Shown: positions 14,830 to 18,841 of the stretch, piece by piece
How positions within the stretch are numbered: the stretch's first letter is position 1
Layout of the letters: each line of letters begins with the position of its first letter
DNA from: Victivallales bacterium
Lineage (GTDB): Bacteria; Verrucomicrobiota; Lentisphaeria; Oligosphaerales; Lenti-02
DNA length: 18,841 nucleotides
Reading direction: 5' to 3'
Assembly: GCA_018648945.1 (NCBI GenBank)
Contig: JABGQJ010000064.1
Span: forward strand, 1-18,841
Made by a program: the position numbers and the translations under genes
Notes under the pieces: model-generated
Databases searched by the model: none
Seen by the model: only the letters and a program-made list of their open reading frames with translations
What the model was told of the DNA's origin: nothing

Positions 14830-17061
14830 ATGACGAAGCACGCACTCGCGACAACGGCACTTCTGTTCGGCATGCTCGGGGTCCAGGCGCGGGCGGCGGA
14901 GCCTGGAGCCAAGCAAGCACCCCTTGTCTTCCACATTTCCCTGGACGGCGACGATACCCAGGCGGGCACTCGTGAACAGCCATTCGCCACCCCCGAACGA
15001 GCCCGCGACGCGATTCGGCAGCGCAAGCTGCAACCCGATGGCCTGCCGACTGGCGGAGCGACCGTTCTCCTGCATGGCGGCACCTATCCGCGACAGGCCA
15101 CGTTCACCCTGTCCGCCGGGGATTCTGGAACCGCAGCGGCGCCCATCGTCTATGCGGCCGCACCGGGCGAAGCGGTAACCCTCTCGGGGGGAAGACCCCT
15201 GCTACGCGACTGGTTCACACCGGTGACAGACGCTGCCATCCTCAGCCGGATGATCTCTGCGGCGGCGCGAACCAAGCTGCGCCAGTGTGATCTCAAAGCC
15301 CATGGCATCACCGATTACGGTGAAGTGAGCCGCCACGGCTTCCACAAGGCCAACCTGCGCAAGACGCCGCCCCCGGAGCTGTATATCAACGGCAGACGCA
15401 TGATGCGCGCCCGTTGGCCCAACCCGGACGACCACTACCCCAAGTTCCTGCGCGGTGTGCAGAAGACCCGTCACGGCGCCGTGGGCCGCGCCGGAATCGT
15501 GGACAAGGGGCCGAAGATGAGCGACCCGGACTTCCTGGAACGGGGCGGCGTCATCCGCTATGCCTTCGACCGCCCTGCCCTCTGGAGCCAGGCGACCGAC
15601 GTCTGGCTGGACGGGGTCTTCACCTGGAGTTGGGAATGGTCGTACAACCAAGTGGCCAAGATCGACCACGCCAACCGGCAAATCAGCCTGCGCTATGGCG
15701 AGGTATCAGGCATCGAAGACAAGTATTCCTTTGACTACTTCTTCGCCGAGAACCTGCTGGAAGAGATCGACCTACCGGGCGAGCACTACCTCGACCGCGC
15801 CGCCGGCATCCTCTACCTGCTGCCGCCAGCGACCTTTGCCCTGCCCAAGGCCAGCATCGTGCTTGGTGCCCTTACCGCGCCCATGATCAAACTCCAGGAC
15901 GCGTCCCATATCATCATCCGCGATCTGGTACTCGACACTGGACGGTCCTCCGCCATCGACTGTTCGGGAGGGGAAGGCGTGCTGGTCGAACGGTGCGAGA
16001 TCCGCAACGTCTCCGGCAGCGGCGTCTCGCTCAACGGGAAGGGGCACGGCGTCCGAGCCTGTCACATCCACCATGTCGGTGGCGCTGGCGTGAACCTGAA
16101 CGGCGGCAATTTGCAGACGCTGGAGCCAAGCGGCTGCTTCGTCGAGGACAGCGACATCCATCACTTCGCCTGGTACAGCAAGGTCTACACCTCCGCCGTC
16201 AGTCTCGGCTACCGCAGCGTCGGCAACCGCATCTCCCACAACCGCATCCGACATGGCCCACACATTGCCATCGTCGTCTACGGCAACGACCATCTGGTGG
16301 AGTACAACGACATCGGCTACGTGGTCGAGGACTTCACCGACATGGGCGCGATCTATGGCAACCTGGGGGCGCGCCCCTTCGAGCGCGGCACGGTGATCCG
16401 GCGCAACTACTTCCATCACATCGGGCAAGAGCACCACCTGCAGAATGGCGTCTACCCCGACAACATGACCATGGGCTGGCGGATCGAAGAGAACATCTTC
16501 CACCGCATCGGCAACACGGGCTCGCCCTCGAACTGCCGCGCAGTCAACATGAACTCCGCCGCGGACATCACCATCCGCCACAACATCTTCATCGATTGCA
16601 CGATCCCCGCCATGATGAGCAAGCATGCCGGCAACGCCATGTACGACAGGCAGAAGGACGCGTGGAAACGCGAGTTTGCGTCGCGCGATCTGCCGAATCT
16701 CCCCCATGCCCACAAGTACCCCGAACTGCTGCGCTTCTTCGACGAACCACGGCAATTCCCCGAGAGCTGCGTCTTCGAGCGCAACCTCGTCTACAACCCG
16801 AACACCCCCCTCCTGCGCTTCTTCGGGCGCGGGAAACTACCCATGAAGCAGGGCACCCTCGACGAACCGGGCACCCTTCAGGTACGGGACAACTGGCTCG
16901 CGGAGACCGACCCAGGCTTCCAGGATGCCGAGGCTGGCGATCTTTCCTTGCGCCCCGATGCCACCGTCTTCGGGAAGATCCCCGGCTTCCCTGCCATCCC
17001 CTTTGCCGAGATCGGCCCGCGTGGCCCCGCCGGTCCAGACCGGTCCCGCCCTCGCGAGTAG
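14830..17061 (+). CDS. Secreted right-handed beta-helix protein, possible GH141-like glycosidase
   Basis: 743 residues with a signal peptide (about 1-23, ending QARAA). The mature start HISLDGDDTQAGTREQPFAT with GGATVLLHGGTY is the usual opening of secreted beta-helix enzymes, and an inserted beta-rich region follows (about 125-340). The helix coils run from about 350 to 600 with repeats such as VLVERCEIRNVSGSGVSL, VRACHIHHVGGAGVNL and VIRRNYFHHIG. D504 in DMGAIY and D544 in GVYPDNM match two aspartates that I recall as the proposed catalytic pair of GH141, a fucosidase/xylanase family; this is from memory and untested. A pectate-lyase-like or non-catalytic binding role is the alternative. 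GGAG is twelve bases before the ATG, which is rather far. It lies 30 bp after the membrane protein. Confidence 0.85.
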   Translation: MTKHALATTALLFGMLGVQARAAEPGAKQAPLVFHISLDGDDTQAGTREQPFATPERARDAIRQRKLQPDGLPTGGATVLLHGGTYPRQATFTLSAGDSGTAAAPIVYAAAPGEAVTLSGGRPLLRDWFTPVTDAAILSRMISAAARTKLRQCDLKAHGITDYGEVSRHGFHKANLRKTPPPELYINGRRMMRARWPNPDDHYPKFLRGVQKTRHGAVGRAGIVDKGPKMSDPDFLERGGVIRYAFDRPALWSQATDVWLDGVFTWSWEWSYNQVAKIDHANRQISLRYGEVSGIEDKYSFDYFFAENLLEEIDLPGEHYLDRAAGILYLLPPATFALPKASIVLGALTAPMIKLQDASHIIIRDLVLDTGRSSAIDCSGGEGVLVERCEIRNVSGSGVSLNGKGHGVRACHIHHVGGAGVNLNGGNLQTLEPSGCFVEDSDIHHFAWYSKVYTSAVSLGYRSVGNRISHNRIRHGPHIAIVVYGNDHLVEYNDIGYVVEDFTDMGAIYGNLGARPFERGTVIRRNYFHHIGQEHHLQNGVYPDNMTMGWRIEENIFHRIGNTGSPSNCRAVNMNSAADITIRHNIFIDCTIPAMMSKHAGNAMYDRQKDAWKREFASRDLPNLPHAHKYPELLRFFDEPRQFPESCVFERNLVYNPNTPLLRFFGRGKLPMKQGTLDEPGTLQVRDNWLAETDPGFQDAEAGDLSLRPDATVFGKIPGFPAIPFAEIGPRGPAGPDRSRPRE

Positions 17062-17153
17062 GCGAGCGCACCGCACCATCCCAGGCCGGGGGCCCGCACG
17101 CTCAATGAGAGCGCGGATCACCCCAGCCCGGCAATTGCGGGTGAAGAAATGAG

Positions 17154-17182
17154 TTGCCCCGGGCTCGCCCTGGGCGTATCAT
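17154..17182 (+). promoter_or_regulatory. Sigma-70-like promoter for the prepilin-like gene
   Basis: TTGCCC (17154-17159), exactly 17 bases, then TATCAT (17177-17182). The -10 box matches the consensus at five of six positions and the -35 at four of six. The expected transcript start is about 38 bases before the ATG at 17228. It implies separate transcription from the beta-helix gene, which ends 92 bp before this site. Confidence 0.45.
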
Positions 17183-17227
17183 CGGCATGTATCCTGGTGT
17201 CCCCTTGGCTAATAGAAAGATGCACTG

Positions 17228-17881
17228 ATGCGATCGAGAACATTCACGTTGCTGGAATTGCTCATTGTTGTGGCCATAATAGCGATTCTGGCCGCACTGA
17301 TCCTACCCGCTCTCGCGAGGGCCAGGGAGAAATCGAGAGCAATCAAGTGTCTCGGCAACATCAAGCAGATCGGGATCGTGTTCGCTCTTTACACGGACGA
17401 CTATGACGACCACTTCCCGCCGCACAAGGAGTGGTGGACAGCCATCTCATACCTCGTCAAGACACCCAAGTTGTTCGATTGCCCCAGCGTGAAGGACGCC
17501 GGCTTCGACAAGTTCGTCGTGGACGCCCCGCCGGGGACAGACACCGACTCGCTGGAATACGGCTACAATGAGTTCCCGCGCGACGGCACTCCCGCAATCT
17601 ACGGCGTGACCGCTACAGGCCCGGCGCCAGGCAACCCGCTTCTCCCCTCGAGATCCCGACGCTCCATGGGCTCCATGATCATCCTGGGTGACAGCGCCGG
17701 GCATCCGGACGACCACAACCACGCAAGCTGGATAACCGACGACAACGACCACACCGGCAGGCATGCCGTCTCATCGCGACACAGCAAAGGCGCCAACCTT
17801 CTGTTCCTGGACGGCTCGGCGAAGTGGTTGCCCAGCGCCGCCGTCAACAGCAACACCCCCTTCTTCTGGTCCGACGAGTAG
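17228..17881 (+). CDS. Prepilin-like protein with N-terminal methylation and H-X9-DG motifs
   Basis: 217 residues. The N-terminus [29 protein letters not shown] is a type IV prepilin/pseudopilin signal: cleavage before F6, E10 at mature position +5, then a hydrophobic helix. The residue before the cut is Thr, not the usual Gly. It continues [18 protein letters not shown] and [11 protein letters not shown], as in Lentisphaerota and related families. The C-terminus has [14 protein letters not shown]185, nine residues, then D195-G196, the H-X9-DG motif of the prepilin-associated family. Members are probably processed by prepilin peptidase and surface-exposed; what they do is unknown. No other secretion gene is nearby, as is normal for these scattered paralogues. 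The ribosome-binding site is weak; the start is fixed by the signal. Confidence 0.93.
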   Translation: MRSRTFTLLELLIVVAIIAILAALILPALARAREKSRAIKCLGNIKQIGIVFALYTDDYDDHFPPHKEWWTAISYLVKTPKLFDCPSVKDAGFDKFVVDAPPGTDTDSLEYGYNEFPRDGTPAIYGVTATGPAPGNPLLPSRSRRSMGSMIILGDSAGHPDDHNHASWITDDNDHTGRHAVSSRHSKGANLLFLDGSAKWLPSAAVNSNTPFFWSDE

Positions 17882-17951
17882 GGGAGAGCTGCAGGAGGGG
17901 CTGTGGACAGGCATGGGTGTCGCCTCTCGGATCCCGGAGAATTGCCGCCAC

Positions 17952-17993
17952 GATCCCTTTGCGTGGCGCAATCCCTTTGAGGGACAAGGGATC
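17952..17993. other. Nested three-stem palindrome in the convergent gap
   Basis: An outer 8-bp perfect stem, GATCCCTT (17952-17959) with AAGGGATC (17986-17993), encloses two perfect small hairpins: TGCG-TGG-CGCA (17960-17970) and TCCCT-TTG-AGGGA (17972-17984). The only unpaired junction bases are A17971 and C17985, so the DNA or RNA can form a three-way junction. ATCCCTTTG occurs twice (17953-17961 and 17971-17979), which allows a competing simple hairpin. It lies between two convergent genes and may be a bidirectional terminator or a repeat of the REP type. Confidence 0.6.
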
Positions 17994-18007
17994 ACTCTTC
18001 CGGAGTG
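17993..18007. other. 5-bp hairpin next to the three-stem palindrome
   Basis: CACTC (17993-17997), loop TTCCG, GAGTG (18003-18007). It abuts the outer stem of the neighbouring palindrome, sharing C17993, so the two together form a compact block of four short stems. No T-run follows. Confidence 0.4.
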
Positions 18008-18098
18008 AACATGGTGATGGCGCCGAACTGGGGCGAGAGGGAGTAGACAACGACCGCAAGAGCCAGGACCTGGAAGCCGGCGGCTTTGGAGCGTGGTA

Positions 18099-18841
18099 CT
18101 AGAACGGACCGGGGACGCGCGAGATCGGGGCCTCCACCTGCGCGACCACAGTCCCGTCGGATCGGCGCAGCACAGTGCGTAGGCGATAGCTGCCACTGGC
18201 CGCGCCAACCTGGACCGCGCCGGAGAGGATCTCCCCGCCCACAGCCGGGACCACCGACTGGGATACGGTCCGGCCGGTGGCTTGCTCAATCAGTTGGACC
18301 TCAAGCTCGAGCTTCGCGCGCAGCTCCTGAGCTACCGCCACCGTTGCGGTATAGGCCAAGGACGAGCGGCTGGTGAACGACAGGCCCGGCGACACGCGCA
18401 CCTGCAAGGGCTGGATCAATTTCTGGTTCAGCTGCTGATCAGCCAGCACCTTGCCGGTCTTCGCGTTCTCCAACACCGCCTGCACAACGACGTCACCAGA
18501 GCCACTGGAAAGCACGTAGGGCACGTCCAACTCCCGGACCTTGCCCCGTGCCAGCGTAACCGCCTTGGAGACCGTCCGCCTCACCTTGCCATCCGCACCC
18601 TTGTGGACAGCGGCGAGCCGCACCTCGACCTCGGCCGCAGTGGGATTGGCCACGGTCGCGCGCAACGTGTTCGGCCCGATCACGCCCTGTCCCAAGGTCA
18701 TACTCCGGAAGAAGGATGCCCCCAAGGAGGCAACGCCGAACCGACTGGGCTCGCCGAAACCGCCGCCGGTCGGCGACCAGCAACTGAGTTCGAAGACTCC
18801 CGTGGGCCGCCGTTCGCGGCAGAGGTTGAAGCCAAAGCTCG
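18099..18841 (-). CDS. C-terminal part of a secreted carbohydrate-binding-family-9-like protein (5' truncated)
   Basis: The frame stays open from the TAG at 18099-18101 to the right edge, giving 246 residues. A TTG at 18725 could pass as a start, but the upstream frame is coding: NLCRERRPTGVFEL and SCWSPTGGGFGEPSRFG have the look of the end of a family-9-like carbohydrate-binding (DOMON-type) domain, where W-S-P-T-G-G and F-x-x-P-x-R-F-G are typical. The remaining 210 or so residues are two or more Ig-like beta-sandwich modules (NTLRATVANPTAAEVEVRL, VRELDVPYVLSSGSGDVVV, SYRLRTVLRRSDGTVVAQV). The beginning of the protein, including any catalytic domain or signal peptide, lies outside the window. 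It converges on the prepilin-like gene. Confidence 0.75.
   Translation of the reverse strand, partial: SFGFNLCRERRPTGVFELSCWSPTGGGFGEPSRFGVASLGASFFRSMTLGQGVIGPNTLRATVANPTAAEVEVRLAAVHKGADGKVRRTVSKAVTLARGKVRELDVPYVLSSGSGDVVVQAVLENAKTGKVLADQQLNQKLIQPLQVRVSPGLSFTSRSSLAYTATVAVAQELRAKLELEVQLIEQATGRTVSQSVVPAVGGEILSGAVQVGAASGSYRLRTVLRRSDGTVVAQVEAPISRVPGPF

Noticed and set aside
17062..17227. GC-rich imperfect inverted repeats after the beta-helix gene considered as a terminator
   Set aside because: Stems need bulges and have no U-tract; the same bases are better explained by a sigma-70-like promoter spacing.

Overview
This 18.8 kb GC-rich bacterial window most likely comes from the Lentisphaerota or a close relative in the PVC group. 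The best evidence is the prepilin-like protein at 17228-17881. It combines an [13 protein letters not shown] N-terminal methylation segment with a C-terminal H-X9-DG motif, a pairing that is heavily expanded in PVC genomes. The many secreted sugar-active enzymes, the formylglycine-type sulfatase and the carbohydrate-binding-family-9-like fragment fit the same group. No rRNA or tRNA gene is present, so the phylum is an inference.

Layout. A truncated plus-strand gene (1-301) encodes the end of a lectin-like domain protein. It is followed by a run of nine minus-strand genes from 12420 down to 353. In transcription order these are adenylosuccinate lyase (purB), an AEC-family transporter, a GH29 alpha-L-fucosidase, a YugP-type membrane metallopeptidase, a DUF2760 protein, a stand-alone Lrp/AsnC ligand-binding (RAM) domain protein, the GTPase Era, a secreted SGNH/GDSL hydrolase and a very large secreted GH42-like glycosidase. 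Spacing is tight in places: 4 nt between purB and the transporter, and a 4-nt ATGA overlap between the RAM protein and era. From a short AT-rich divergent region (12421-12560), plus-strand genes run the other way: a sulfatase without a signal peptide, an unrecognised five-helix membrane protein, a large secreted right-handed beta-helix protein and, behind its own likely promoter, the prepilin-like protein. A minus-strand gene truncated by the right edge (18099-18841) converges on the prepilin gene.

How the genes may work together. Housekeeping genes (purB, era) are mixed with polysaccharide-degradation genes. GH29 fucosidase, sulfatase, GH42-like enzyme, SGNH hydrolase and a beta-helix protein with GH141-like features together suggest use of a fucosylated, sulfated or acylated glycan. 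In that reading the secreted enzymes (GH42-like, SGNH, beta-helix) act outside the cytoplasm, and the signal-less GH29 and sulfatase finish smaller products inside. Substrate specificity cannot be read from sequence.

Non-coding structure. The notable elements are a 9-bp tandem repeat directly before the ribosome-binding site of the SGNH hydrolase, a nested three-stem palindrome in the convergent gap near 17950-18007, and a short palindromic repeat after the AEC gene. No gap between genes exceeds about 220 bp. I saw no CRISPR array, insertion sequence, phage gene or obvious defence system.
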